From: Nectonema munidae
Taxonomy: Eukaryota > Nematomorpha > Nectonematoida > Nectonematidae
Length of the DNA stretch: 64,000 bases
Direction of reading: 5' to 3'
Assembly (NCBI GenBank): GCA_030549495.1
Contig: JAUIRK010000879.1
Coordinates: 248,001 to 312,000, forward strand
In this document: piece after piece, positions 1 through 12,600 of the stretch
Layout: the number at the start of each line of letters is the position of its first letter
Numbering within the stretch: position 1 is the stretch's first letter
Translations under genes and position numbers: made by a program
The notes under the pieces: generated by a model
Told to the model about the DNA's origin: nothing
Databases searched by the model: none
What the model saw: only the letters and a program-made list of their open reading frames with translations

Positions 1-170
1 TCAGAACAGTATTTGCAAACCGCTTTATCTTTAAATTTACAAACAGATGAGGTATGACCAAAGTTACAACAATGCTCAATCATGATTTTAATAATTTCAA
101 ACCTATTTTGAATATTCGGTTCTTTCATTTTTATGTCAAAAAATATCTTCTCGTAATAATAAATTTTTGT
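1..170 (-). mobile_element. LINE ORF1 (zinc-knuckle) fragment
   Basis: The minus strand reads a Cys/His-rich stretch (HCCNFGHTSSVC, then CKYC) that resembles the CCHC knuckles of Jockey-type LINE ORF1 proteins. It is similar in layout to the knuckle at about 26.2 kb. It lies downstream of the reverse transcriptase piece at 384-859, so it belongs to a different insertion. Only a fragment is visible and the window edge cuts it. Confidence 0.45.
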
Positions 171-200
171 GTGCTTTTCATGTGTCTATGAGGTTTGGGA

Positions 201-383
201 CAGGGGCGCACATCCTCAAAATTATTGGGGGGGGGGGGGGAATTTTTTTTTTGCAATTTTCAAAATTAGTGGTCTGGAAATACCACGGGAGACCAAATAT
301 TCAAGAAATCGTTTAAAATAGTGTGTATTCAGGGCATACCTAAATTTATAAGACTACTTTATATTTTTTTTACAAATTTGGTG
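201..383. mobile_element. hAT-type MITE, truncated copy
   Basis: It begins with CAGGGGCGCACATCC. Over its length it matches the reverse complement of the complete copy at 5831-6086, including a G-run near the end. The opposite terminus is absent and LINE sequence follows. Confidence 0.6.
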
Positions 384-859
384 AATTTAAAGGTTTGTGA
401 GCAGTGTAGAAGTTGTGAAGTATGTTGGCGGCTTTGCCTCAAGTGTTGTATGTTTGTATAACATGTGTGACCTATAGCCAATCGGAGAGCTGTATTTTGT
501 GTTGTTTGTAGTTTGGAAAGCTTTGTTTGAGAGATGGAGTGTTCCCATATTGTGGAATCGTACTCTAAGATTGGACATGTTATCGCTTTGTATGCATTTG
601 TTATGGTTTTTTTGTGTTTGCCCCAAGGAGTTCCTGATAGGACTTTGAGTATATTGAGAGTTTTACTTGTTGATTCTTCGGTGTTGAGTATCTGAGTTTT
701 GGAATCGAATGTGATGCCTAGAATTTTTGGGTGTGTGTTAGTGTCTATGATAATGTCGATTTTTGTATTAAATTTTTGCTTGTGACTTTGTGTGGTTAAG
801 TTTGAGTTTATTATCGATGAACCATTTGTGTATATTGTCGATGTATGTTTGTGCGTTAA
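384..859 (-). mobile_element. Jockey-like LINE, 3' part of ORF2
   Basis: Minus-strand translation gives the RT thumb/C-terminal part, for example YIDNIHKWFIDNKLKLNH. It continues seamlessly from the piece at 3972-5390 once the foldback element between them is removed. The target TTAA lies inside the codons for ATL-NAQ, so both pieces are one LINE. Frame breaks are present, so it is an old copy. The Jockey-group assignment is from memory. Confidence 0.75.
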
Positions 860-1189
860 CCCTATCAGTGACTAAAACTTCTTTTGTACAAAATTGGCTA
901 CATCTTTTGCTAGCATACTTCGTGACATTTCCTAAAATTGATAGCTGCATCTTTTGATACCATTTTCATGGCAGTTGAATGATCTTTTCATGCCTAAATC
1001 TGTCAATCAAAATCAAAAGTTAAAGCAAAATTCTGACAGTATCTCTAGTTAAGCTTATAACTTTGGTTCTATATTATATACTCGTTTGAAAATTTATAAA
1101 TATATACAGTTTTGAACACATAACACTTTATAGTTTAAATTTTTTCAAAATCATGGTTACTTTTTTGGAAATGTCAATCAAAATTTTGA

Positions 1190-1900
1190 AGGATGAGAAA
1201 TATATCTAATAAAATATACCTTCAAATTTTACATGAAATATATTTTTTTATATCAAATCGGGAATGCTGATTTCATTTTTGGAATTTAGAAATTGAAAAT
1301 ACATATAAATGTGTAACAAAACTGCGGTTTACTTCTAAAATCTGTCTCTGAAAACATTCATTCAAATTTTACATGGAATATACACATTATTATAACAAAT
1401 TAACAATCGCAATGTCATTTATAAATCCTTTTTGCATTTAGAATTTGAAAATGCTAATCAATGTGAAACAAATTTGCGGTTTATTTCTAAAATCTGTCTT
1501 CGAGAACATTGATTCAAATTTTACATGAAATATACACGCTTTTATAACAAATCAACAATGCCAATTTCATTTATGGATTGTTTTTGCATTTAGATTCAAA
1601 AGTACCTATAAGTGTAAAATAAATTTGTGGTTCACTTCTAAAAAATGTTCCCAAAAACAAAATTTGCGGTTTACATCTAAAATCTGACAACGAGAACATT
1701 CATTCAAATTTTACATGAAATACACACATTTTTAAAACAAATCAACAATGCCAATTCCAATTATAGATTGTTTTTGGATTTAGAATTTGAAAATACTTGT
1801 AAGCGTGAATCAAATGTGCAAATCAGGTGTTTTACACATATGTACGCATTTTCATTTTCAAGTAGGCTGAATCCAACAGTGATGTTTATTTTTTATAAAA
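1190..1900 (+). repeat. Forward ~150-bp tandem array (left arm of foldback)
   Basis: There are four to five diverged units, each marked by a 'ttcaaattttacatg' start (about 1213, 1367, 1516, 1701). Each contains 'caatgccaatttcatt' and 'gcggtttacttctaaaa'. The same units occur in reverse at about 43.6-44.7 kb. Confidence 0.8.
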
Positions 1901-1949
1901 ATTAATCATACCTGTCAAAAAATGATTGACATATGACGCTTCAACTGAA

Positions 1950-3240
1950 ATAAAGGACTTCATGATTATATAGTTATACGTAGCTATATATGTAATTTAT
2001 TTTGTCACAGAACAAATAGAATAATAAGTAGGCAAAGAAAATATAACTGAAAATGATACAGAACTAAAAACGGGATTTTATACCGAATTCAATGAGGTGA
2101 TTTTTTTTAATGAAATTAATTAAATACAAAACAAGGAGTCTGTAGAGGCATATTTTGACGCGCATCATTTTATTTGAAGGAGAAAGACAGTTTGTTTATA
2201 CCATTCACTCTACAATATTTCGAAACAAACTGAATCGGTCAATTTAAATAAGTTTCGTGTTTGACCATTTTAGAAAGTTTTATACGTATAATCAAACAAT
2301 ATACAAATGAACGAAAATGATAAAGTTGAAACATAATTTATTTATAAGAAAAATTTGATCGTTTTTTTATATCTAATCATTTGGTTGTCGTATCGTTTCC
2401 CTAAAATAAAAAATAATTTCACCTGAACATGAGTTTTCTACATAAAATTTGCTATTTTATTTAATAATTGCTCGCAGTATTTAAAAAAAGTGAAAGATCT
2501 CCCTTCTGTCAAGGGTAATAAAAATAGTTTAAAAAAAAGAGAAAAACTTTATTCGAAAATTTGTCTTTTTGATAATGAAGATTCAAAAAAATATTTCCAT
2601 TCAAAAACATATAAAAGAAATGTACATTTCTTGGGTTTTTCTCATTATTAAAAGCAAAAATAGTACCTGCATTTACTCTTGCTGTATCTAATAGATAAGA
2701 AAAAAACAGCTATCCACTACTGTCCATTTTTTTGTTTTACTATTTGTAGAATAATTTATTATTCTCTGATCGAATATATCCGTTAAATTTTGACCTTAAA
2801 GATAAATATGCAGTGATGATGCCTCTTATAAGTGTATAAGTTCTATATAATTTTTCTCAATATATACATCGTTACCTTGGCAAAACTTAGATGGAATTTT
2901 CTAAAGAAATTTAATTCACAACGTATTTTTTATTCTATAGTCTAAAAATGAAAAAAAAAATTTGAACATAAATATATGAATCAATTTTATAGTATAATGA
3001 TGAGTATCAAAATTAATATTCGTGCCTCATTGGAAATTGGAATACTGAAAAAAATTGTTTTATTATAGATTCTAAATAAAATTTCAAAAAGAAATAAATT
3101 CATTTGTGAAACTAAAAATTTGAATTTAGTCTTTGGAGAATAGCATAAAAACAAATCGTTCAAAAATCAGTACAATATATTCGAACGCAAACATACCACG
3201 ATTTTAAAAAAGTCACAAATTAATCAAAAATGTTAAAAAA
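1950..3240. other. Unique centre of foldback element, no gene seen
   Basis: AT-rich sequence between the two arrays, with no ORF of note and no recognised motif. Confidence 0.6.
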
Positions 3241-3860
3241 AAACTTTTTATAACTACTTAAAGAGTTAATTTTTTCAGTTGAAAACTTTGTATAACCATT
3301 TAAACTAAAAGTTTCTTTTTTTAGTTGAGCTGTCAATCAATTTTTTGACAGGTTTGGTTGATTTTAAAAAAATAATAAACGTGACCATCGTGTTCAGCAC
3401 ACTTGAAAATGGGTATATATATGTGTAAAAAATTTTGTATACCCATTTAAACTAAAAGTTTCTTTTTTTTAGTTCAGCTGTCATATATCAATCAATTTTT
3501 TGATAGGTTTGGTTGATTTTTGAAAAAAATAAACGTGACCATCGTGTTCAGCACACTTGAAAATGGGTATATATGTGTAAAAAAACTTTGTATAACCATT
3601 TAAACTAAAAGTTTCTTTTTTTAGTTGAGCTGTCAATCAATTTTTTGACAGGTTTGGTTGATTTTAAAAAAATAATAAACGTGACCATCGTGTTCAGCAC
3701 ACTTGAAAATGGGTATATATATGTGTAAAAAATTTTGTATATCCATTTAAACTAAAAGTTTCTTTTTTTAGTTGAGCTGTCAAATATCAATCAATTTTTG
3801 AGAAGTTTGATTGATTTTTATAAAAAATAAATGTCACGACAGATTCGCAATCAATCATTT
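3240..3860 (-). repeat. Reverse ~150-bp tandem array (right arm of foldback)
   Basis: Four units start near 3300, 3449, 3600 and 3748. Each carries 'ctaaaagtttctttttt', 'gagctgtcaatcaat' and 'cttgaaaatgggtatata'. They are the reverse complement of the units at 41.4-42.5 kb. The second and fourth units have small length changes. Confidence 0.85.
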
Positions 3861-3971
3861 AGTAGGTTCACGCCAAAATTTTGTAAAAATTTGAAATCAT
3901 TCAAGAAAAACCTATGGCTATTTTAGCTCCCCCGTCACTGAGGAAATGAAAATAGGCCGTCACTTATAGGG

Positions 3972-5390
3972 TTAAGAGTGGCTTTTGTCATGCTTTCGTT
4001 AGTAGATGTAATAATGGTGATGTTGTATCGTTTTGTATAAGTGTTTCTGCCATGTAGATAGTTAGCTAGAAATCTGGCATATTGAGTGTGTTAAAGTTTG
4101 TTTGAGTATGAGAAGCTAGAAATCTCGTTGTTGCATAGGTTATGTGCGGTGGAAGGTTTTTTTGGGTGCTGGGCAATAGTGTGAATAGATTGAACGGCTG
4201 TTGTAGTAGAATGCATTTTCTTAAATCCTTGTTGATGTGTGGCGTTAAAGGTGTGTATGTAAGGTTCTATGCTGTGGAGAATGATTTATAGTTTTGGCTA
4301 CAGGTGATAGGAGAGAAATTGGTCTGTAAGAAGAGCTAAGGTTTTTGTTTTTGTTTGGTTTAGGGATGGGTAGTATAATAGATGATTTCCATATATGTGG
4401 AATTGTATTGTTTTTGAGAGCTGTGTTGAAGATCCGTGTAAGGAGATTAATAGCCTTGGGTCCGAGATGTTTGATGTGTATGTTAGCGATTTGATCTGGT
4501 CCTAGTGATTTGCTGTTGATGGCTTGTTGTGTGTCTATTGTCGTGATATGTATGTGTGTTTTGGGAGTTTTAGTTAATGATCTGTGTGATTTGTTTGTAG
4601 CTTTCGGTACTGTATTGGTAAACTGTTTATTGAAAGTGCTTGCGATGTCTATGTCTTTCATTTTGATTGTGTTATTAATTGAGATAATTCTATTTGTGTC
4701 TGTGTAGGTTTTCTTGGTTTGGAGGTTTTTGATGGTGTTCCAGTATGTGTGTATGTTGTCTTTTTGGGACTAGTTTTTGTTAATCTGTTCTTTCTAGAGT
4801 GAGAGTTTATGCCTTTTGATTTGGATTATGAGTTTTATCTAATGTGTGTACATTGATATAATGAGTTCTGTTTTTTGTGGTAGCAGTTGGTGGTGGCTGT
4901 GTGCATTGATGTTTCCTTTAGGGATGTGGAGTTTGTATGTAGATCGGGTTCAAGGCTAGTGATATTGGTTTCGATGTATGATGAGGAAGTCTGCCAGTTC
5001 GCTTTTTTGAAATTTGTGTAGGTTCTGGTTTCACTGTTGTGTTTCGAGTGTTTGAGGTGTATGGTGGTATGTATGGGAATGTGGTGTGACGATAGTGAGT
5101 TGTAAGTTTTCCAAGTAGTGTCACTGGGATAGAAGTAATGTCTTTTGATGTCCGTTGTTGAAATCTGGTGTGTGCGTCCGTGTTAATTATTATAGAGTGT
5201 GAGATGTTTATGCGATTTTGGATAGTTTCGCTTTTGTTGTCTGTGTAAGGAGAAAACCATTCTGTTGAATGTACATTGATGTGGTTAAGAGGTGTGTGAA
5301 AAAGTTAGTTATGTGGACATTTTATCTATTGAACTCGCATGTTTTTGGGGGATATGTATATGTTAGCTATGTGATAGTAGTTGCTATTTA
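3972..5390 (-). mobile_element. Jockey-like LINE, endonuclease to RT part
   Basis: Minus-strand frames carry the C-terminal endonuclease region (SPDITLLGKL-like, about 5100) and the RT start motif SSSYRPISLLSP (about 4300). They end in FLANYLHGR (about 4090) and STNESMTKATL, which joins the piece at 384-859. The YADD segment seems to be missing through an internal deletion near 4030. Several frame changes show an inactive copy. The 5' end fades near 5390. Confidence 0.7.
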
Positions 5391-5529
5391 GCATAACTTG
5401 AATATGGATACGTGACAACGTAAGATGTTCATTAGAGTGACAAATCAAAACAGTGACATAATTTGTCACTCTTAAAAGAGCGACAAATTAAAAGAGTTTT
5501 TTTTATGTAAGGAAAGGTAGGTAAATAAA

Positions 5530-5670
5530 AGTTTTGAATTTTTGTATATTTTGTCACTTTTGAATTTTTGTATATTTTGTCACTTTTAAATTTTTGTATA
5601 TTTTGTCACTCTTTTGAATTTTTTTATATTTTGTCACTCTTTTGTCATGTCACTCTTTTGATTTGTTACT
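5530..5670. repeat. Minisatellite, ~28-bp unit
   Basis: About four imperfect copies of 'gaatttttgtatattttgtcact', with flanking shorter copies of 'tgtcactctttt'. Confidence 0.8.
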
Positions 5671-5830
5671 CTTTTGATAATAACCCGTGACAACAATTTG
5701 TGAAAAAGAAGTGAGTTCGTTGTATCAAGCTAATTTATAATTACCCTGTGGCTTAATGCGCTATGAAATTAGAACGCTATTTTCGGAATTTCGCTATATC
5801 CGACTTCGATAATGCCGCTTTAATTTAAAA

Positions 5831-6086
5831 CAGGGGCGCACATCGGGAGGGGGAATTTTTTTATTTAGTGTATATGTGATATGCAAATTTAATTAAAATA
5901 TTTTCGCTAGAAGTATAGTTTTTAAATTTCATCATTTTTGTAAAAAAAAATATAAAGTAATGCGCTGAATACACTATTTTAAAGGATTGCTTGGACATTT
6001 GGTCTCTCGTGGCATTTTCAAACCACTAATTTTGAAAATAGCAACAAAAAATTCGCCTCCAATAATTTTGAGGATGTGCGCCCCTG
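5831..6086. mobile_element. hAT-type MITE with 8-bp TSD
   Basis: Its ends are CAGGGGCGCACATC and GGATGTGCGCCCCTG. The flanking duplications are atttaaaa (5823-5830) and atttaaac (6087-6094), matching at 7 of 8 bases. It is 256 bp long with no ORF. It sits just upstream of the first recognised CMTR1-like exon. Confidence 0.8.
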
Positions 6087-6306
6087 ATTTAAACATAAAT
6101 CAGGAAATTTTGATCAGGCAAGCAAATTGCTTCGTTATAACTGTCTTCCTTATAAACGGATTTCACTGTATTCAAAGTTTCATGGATTTAACATTTTTAT
6201 TGTGAACATCTCATTTTAAATTATATTGATTATTAGTTGTTAGAAAATCTTATCTGTGTCAAAAAATTCATAAAATATTTTATTATAATTTCATTCCTAC
6301 TTTTAG

Positions 6307-6673
6307 ACTCTGATTGCATAGAAAGTTTCTGCTTTGCAGATTACGATGAACATCGTGTCTTGTATTCTAATGTGTACATTGACAAAGAACTGAAAAGAAC
6401 AATAAATGCGAACAAAAAATTATTGGAATACATGGAAGTTTCCTCCTTCCTTGAAGCTAAAAAGCGCGCCAATATTTTTGAAGCATTGTGCCACGGCTTC
6501 TTCATTTCACATTCCTCTCTCAAATTTGCTAACTTGGATGCAATTTTTGATTTTAGCTTGCTTTCACCTCCTCAAGTGAAAACAGAGAAAACTTCTTTTT
6601 CCGAGTATGACAATCGTTTCCTTTTAACCGAAGTCTTAATAATATCACAACCAGCTTTGTCGCCAGACTCTAA
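6307..6673 (+). CDS. CMTR1: CMTR1-like exon 1 (first recognised)
   Basis: The acceptor is a pyrimidine-rich tract ending in tttttag, and the exon begins in phase 1. The donor is gtacgg in phase 2. It encodes the N-terminal part of the methyltransferase domain. A segment resembling the family's RANPYE...FFLNRAAMKMANMD appears as RANIFEALCHGFFIS then LKFANLD, with the presumed first catalytic Lys codon at 6522-6524. The frame stays open past the donor to a stop at 6722, so the exact 3' edge rests on phase fit with exon 2. Confidence 0.75.
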
Positions 6674-9600
6674 GTACGGGAGAGGAGGGTGCAAACTGAT
6701 TCTAATGGAACCTGTACTATAAGAAAATGTATACTCATATATTTCAATGCAGTTCCAGTGGTCTCAGTCATCCCCTCCTTATCGACCCATAACAAATTTT
6801 GTTAAAAAATTTTCCCATTAAATCATTAATCAATTTTTTATATGAAATATCCAATATGTATGAAATGATGGTCATTTGTTAGGTGTAAAAACACATTTTC
6901 ATTTTTTCGCTAATTGCATCCTTGCTATTTGCCCACGTCTACCTACGAGATTTTAATGCCGGGGGGCTGAGATCCCATAAAAAGTAAAATGGATTACTAC
7001 AAGGCCAATAGTGTTCCCTTTGGTGACCCCTCCTTTACAACTTTATCCTATTCTTATAGAAGTAATTACTTTGTTAATTTTGTGACATATTTCTTTGAAA
7101 AATAATAACTATATTAACCCGTTAACGACCAAAATTATCAGACGACGTCTAATGTAAAATAGGCGATTTGTATTAAAAAGCATTAATTAACGTAGACGAT
7201 TTTATCTTTGTAGAGTCGACATTTGTCGTCTGTGGTCGATAACCGATTAAAAAGCCTCCTTTCGTAATTTACCTATGAAATAATGATATTCAATTTTACC
7301 ACTTGCTTGCAATCTATCCTATAGGCCACGGGTTGGGAACCTATGGCTCGCGAGCCAGACATGGCTCTTTTGATGACTGCATCTGGCTCTCAAATAAATT
7401 AAGTGGCCTCCCGGATAAAGGAGGGTATTGCGATAATGCATATCCTTCTTGCCAATTCTACACTCTCTTAATTTCGTCATCAATACGAATCACGACGACA
7501 CAAATAAAGCTGATGATGATGCAGACTTTGCTTATCAATAAATAACTTCGATAAAACAATCTTGTTTAAAATAAATTGAGAGTCTTATTATACTATAAAA
7601 TTGTTGGTCTTCTTTTTCCATTTAGTTGTAATCAGTATTTAAAAATATATATGGCTCTCAGAAGATTAGATTTTAAAATATGTGTTTTTTGGGCTTTTTT
7701 AGTCCAAAAGGTTCCCGGCCCCTGCTATATATATCTCAGATATAATAGGCTATTATATCTGGAGATGAGCTTTAAGTTTATTTTGGATAACAATTACTTC
7801 ATTTCCTTACTAGACAGCATATCTACAATCTCATTAATTTTAAATGATGTTTCATAAAGGATTCAACTTTTTATATTTTTAAAAATTCGAGAACTATCCT
7901 ATTTCACTCTTTTTTTCTTCTTAATTGCTTTCGATTTTATAGCATTGAAATACTCAATAAAAAGGTTCATTTTTATTACTCTAAAAATATTAAGCTATTT
8001 GCTAACATGTATCTATGTATTCGTATATATATGTTGTGTCTAGATGTTTTTTGTGTCAGGTGTGTATTAATACAAATAAATAGGAATATTTATATTTACA
8101 CATTTACGGCCAATGTTCCTATTTTGGAACATAAGTAATTTAATCTTCGTCTGCGTTTTTTTAGACATCGTCTGCTTTGCTTGGCCTTAACCCGTTAACG
8201 ACCAGAATAATCAGACGATATCTAATGTAAAGCAGAAGATTTGTATTAAAGAGCTTTGATAAACGCAGACGATTTTATTTTTCTAAAGTCGACTATAGTT
8301 GACATGGGCGTTAACGTGTTATGGGTTAATAATGTCAAAAAATGTATATGTAAATGTGTGTACGATTGTGCTAATGCTAAACCTCATCCTATACTAACAC
8401 TAATACCAATTCTACACTAACGCTAACGCTGACAATGCGTTTCCAAATTTTACAAATTACGACCGAGTTAGAAATTGGTAGAGCACTTGTCAATCAACTA
8501 TTATGCAAATTGAGGCATAAATTTGAATAGTCAAAATCAGAGTGTATTGATCCGTTCATAGTGCTTTAGTATAGAAATGATTTTAATCCCCACTTCTTCT
8601 CTATTCATTCATCAGTGCTTTTCAATAAAGGCAAAAAGGAGATGTCAAAGTTCCTAAAAACCCTTTCTACTTCTGCGATCTCTCGTGCATATCTGGCAGC
8701 TCTTCAGAATATGTTTTCTACCGTAAGAAATACGTTTACCAAAGCTTTATTCCAAGCAACAAAGTTAAAACTATTTTAAATAAGATTCCAACAGATTTTT
8801 GTCACTGTTTTGAGGTGGAAAATTTTGGTAATTCATTTATCTCAATTCTTTTATTGACAATTTCTTACTGCTATATTATTTAGGAGAACATGATAGTTTT
8901 TTAAATCGCAAAGATTTGCACAAATTTTGTTCATTTGTTGAAGAGGCGACATGTGGCAATAAAGTGGATTTAGTTGTTTCTGATAGAGTATTATCTAAGC
9001 TCATTTTTATTTTCCAAATTTTCATTTGTGAGGAGTGGAGCATTCTGGAAGCTTCAAGTGAAGTAGCTGCTAATTTAAGAATATATTTTTTGTTTAACTA
9101 TATACAGAATTGCTTATGAACATGCAAACAATATATATTTGAAAAGCAAACATTTTTAAATGCCAAAAAAATTTGCCAAAATTTTTTTAAGAGCTTGTAA
9201 AGATTTTTCACTGATAATAATAATCAGAATATATAACTACATTAAACTAGAAATTAATTTTTTATTTTTAGTTTACTTTTTTTGTTTGTATTTTTTTATA
9301 ACTACAAACTTCTTTAGATCTCACACCCACTCCATTCCTTCTCTTTTTCCCAAGCGTGAAACCACTACTGTCCTTATTTTTCAATAACTGATTTCTTTTT
9401 TGTATATAAAAATTATAAAATGTATCAAAAAAATCACTGAAGAAAAAAATAGGTGAAAAACACAGCTAAATTTTAAATAGCATTCCCAACATAACATCAA
9501 TCCATAAAATAATTTCCGCTCTAAGCATACAGTCGAACCCAATTCACGGACTTTGGGAGACAGAACACGATCTGTGATTTATCCGAGACCATGTATAAGA

Positions 9601-12600
9601 CTATCTGTGTCACAAATAATCCAAACCTAGTAGTTAATGCGCACGGCATGGTAAAAAGTTTTATTGATAACTTGCTATATTATTTTACATTATATAACAT
9701 CATAATACAGCTGCCAAAGATGACTCTGATTCTTAAAGTAATCATCAATCTTCTTTTGCACCTTGGATTTGTTGGCAATCTGCTTGCAGCTACGCAGTAT
9801 AGTCTGCATCTGTAGGACTTCAAGGTACTGATGCTCGAAGAAGCGGATGAGATACTCAGCTTTTTCAGCTACCTCTTCAGCACGTGGCTTGATGACTGGG
9901 GTAGACTGCTCATTCTCTTTCTCCTCTTCTTCTTCTTCATCCTGCTGGTGGGCATCTGAAATGATCTGTTTATCGGTCTTGAATTCTACGATGGCACATG
10001 AATCATCTGCTTCTACCCAGTTGTTGAGGTGTTGTATTGTCTGGGGGATGTTTGAAGGTGCTTGGCTATTTTTAGGAACCCTATGGTGTTGACATCTTTT
10101 TCAGAGAAGCCCCTGAAGTCTTCAACGTCACTGCCATTGCTGAGATCGTAATCATTGGGATGTGGCAGACCTTTTTTCCAGCAAAAAATGATGGTGCAAG
10201 CGTTGATGGTCTGTCACGCTTTCCCAGTGAGATACATGGTGTCTTTGATGGTCAATATTGTTCTGAATGCGTGATAGGGTCAGCGTGAACGACAGGATGT
10301 CATGGCTGTATTGTTCTTAATGCCTGAATGCTAGCGTGTCATTGCAGCAAACCTACTCAAAATTAAGGTGCGGCATGGATTAATCGTGGTTTAATGAAAC
10401 CCATGAGTTACTGGTACGTGAATTAACGGGGTTCGACTGTATTTGTTATTTTTTTGCATACTTGAAGTAGACGCTTTATTTTTATTTTCACTCATAAATC
10501 TTGACTTTTTAAGTTTTCAACTCTCATTCTTTTCGAAAAGATGGAAGCATATTATTTTATAGGATTTTGCTTCTTTTTTACACCTCCACTATTTTCTTTA
10601 TGATTGTATAAAACAGTTTGGTGCCATTTTTCTTTACAAAGATTGCTGACACCTTACTGGTAAATCTAGTACTATATTTTAAATAAATTTCGAAAATACC
10701 ACAATTTCTAAGCTTTCATATGACTTAAAAAATTAAATTATAGTTTTTACACCGCATATCTTAGAGTAGATAAAGTCGTAATCAAATATGTATTTATGAG
10801 TATGAAATCACAACAGAAAAATAAGTCATCGGTAATTTGATTGAGTTGTTGGCATTGTCTTTTAGACATTCTGGCTTAACGGCGATTGCTAAACCTAGAA
10901 CATCATTTTCATTTGTTTTCGCCAATCATTGAGAGAAGGTGTGGTGTCAATTAATCTTTTTCAACATTTTTGAAATTTCAAAAATTAAGAGATCTGTCTG
11001 TATCTTTCTTTAGATTAATCCCGTCTTACGCCTCCAACCAATAAAATGTTTTCTAGTCAGGTACAAGTATTTTCTCATTTTTTCAATATTGAAATTGTAG
11101 TATAAACATTTACCTCTTTAAAGCTCTTTTAAGGTTTCTTCAGCTATTCAATTCTCTCAAGAATAATTTCGGTTAATTTTTCCAGGCATTTAACTTATAT
11201 AGCTTTTGCAAATTGTACTAAAGGAACATTATTATAGGACAGTAATGGCGAACATATGGCACGCAAGGCCGTGATATTTTATTATTGAAAAGTCTTTCCG
11301 TTAATGTTAAATTTAGTAAAAAATGTATTCTATAATTTTTTAGACCAATTAAATGGCAAATCGAATATGTTTAAATATTCAACTTAACCCTTTGAGGACC
11401 AACATTTTGAAGAGGATTCGTCTGCTTTCTTTTTCAATCTAATTTTATATATTCAAAGCAGACGATTTTCATTTCTTGGGTCACTGGTGACCCACTGGTC
11501 CTCAAAGGGTTAAAACAAAAATATGAGGAAAGTCTCCGTTCTCAGATAATTAGTTCAGTATAATCAGACGATATCTAATGTAAAGCAGAAAATTTGTATT
11601 AAAAGGCATTGATAAACGCAGACGATTTTATTTAAAAGGTGTCATCTATAGGTGACGTTGGTTGTATTTGGGTTAATATGGTGTATCAAGTTAACTGTGT
11701 AACCCATAACACGAGCATGATCTGGGACCTCAGCTAGCTGGGATATTTTGGCCAGGCCTACAAAGGCAAATGGATTGATAATAATGATTCACCATTAGTT
11801 TACTATTATTGATGCAAAACATTTAGATCGGCTGAAACATCATATTGTTCATTTTAGGTGTAAAAACTTATCATTTCTTTTTTTAAACTTGTCTTGCTTA
11901 TTTTAAATGGTGCCCTTTTTACTTTGTCATACGCGGCCTTTTAGTTGTGAATTTTTAGATACGATCTTTTCAAAGTTTTTCCATCCCTGGTGTAAACGTA
12001 AACGGATGAAGAAAGAAATCATGTTTTTAGCTATGAAAATCACATTATTGTAAAGTGTAGAAGTCCTCACCAAATAATTTTAGGTCAATAAAAGGACCTA
12101 AAAGAATAGCTAATATTTTTTCTGGATCATCTAACGCTTGTGGGAAACTCTCTTCAATTTTGAATTCTATCAAATTAGTAAAAATAAACAGACTTACAGA
12201 TGATATTCGTGACGAAGGTTAAGACATCAATTAAGAAGTTATCTCAGTGTTTACAGAAATCCCATTGATTTGATAAAAGGATACTTTTGTTAATAAAAAT
12301 GACACAAGTTAATTATAGACGTCTCCTTTCATTAAATAAGTTATGAACTCACTCATGCTTACGAAAATCCTGCCACGTTTGAATAAATAAAATATTTTTG
12401 GTATATCTTTGAGGCACGCAGTCTCTAAAAGGTTCGCCATTACTGTTATAGGGTAATATCAAGTTATTATTTTCTATTCGTTTGTTCAACTTCAATGAAC
12501 ATTCTTTTTTTTTCGTTTAATCATGAAAAAGTAAGGCAGTGTTGTTCATAAAGGATATCAAAGAACATTTTACTATATCGTTTCTAATTATATATTACCT

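Larger units (their letters stand above)
860..3971. mobile_element. TTAA-flanked foldback element with internal tandem arrays
   Basis: The element is bounded by TTAA on both sides (856-859 and 3972-3975). Its termini are CCCTATCAGTGAC on the left and GTCACTTATAGGG on the right, 12 of 13 matching as an inverted repeat. The TTAA target and CCC-type ends indicate mobilisation by a piggyBac-superfamily transposase. Inside, roughly 150-bp units run forward on the left and reversed on the right around a unique centre at about 1950-3240. No transposase ORF is present, so it is non-autonomous. A larger relative occupies 39.8-44.9 kb. Confidence 0.85.
11240..12445. mobile_element. hAT element, non-autonomous, with nested MITEs
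   Basis: It starts CAGTAATGGCGAAC and ends GTTCGCCATTACTG. The flanks ttatagga and ttataggg match at 7 of 8 bases. The interior shows no convincing transposase. Two TTAA MITEs have inserted near its left end, so it is older than they are. Confidence 0.8.

Noticed and set aside
1-51. Possible plus-strand exon (17 open codons ending at gtatga)
   Set aside because: The minus strand reads a zinc-knuckle LINE ORF1 across the same bases, and the donor phase does not fit the first recognised CMTR1-like exon.
4510-4707. Plus-strand ORF rich in Val and Leu
   Set aside because: It is the antisense shadow of the LINE reverse transcriptase on the minus strand.
8988-9118. Extension of CMTR1-like exon 4 to the stop at 9118
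   Set aside because: It would insert about 30 hydrophobic residues after the catalytic Asp. Splicing at 8988 restores the family's spacing exactly.
9847-10092. Ser-rich plus-strand ORF
   Set aside because: It is antisense to the acidic segment of the Tigger transposase on the minus strand.
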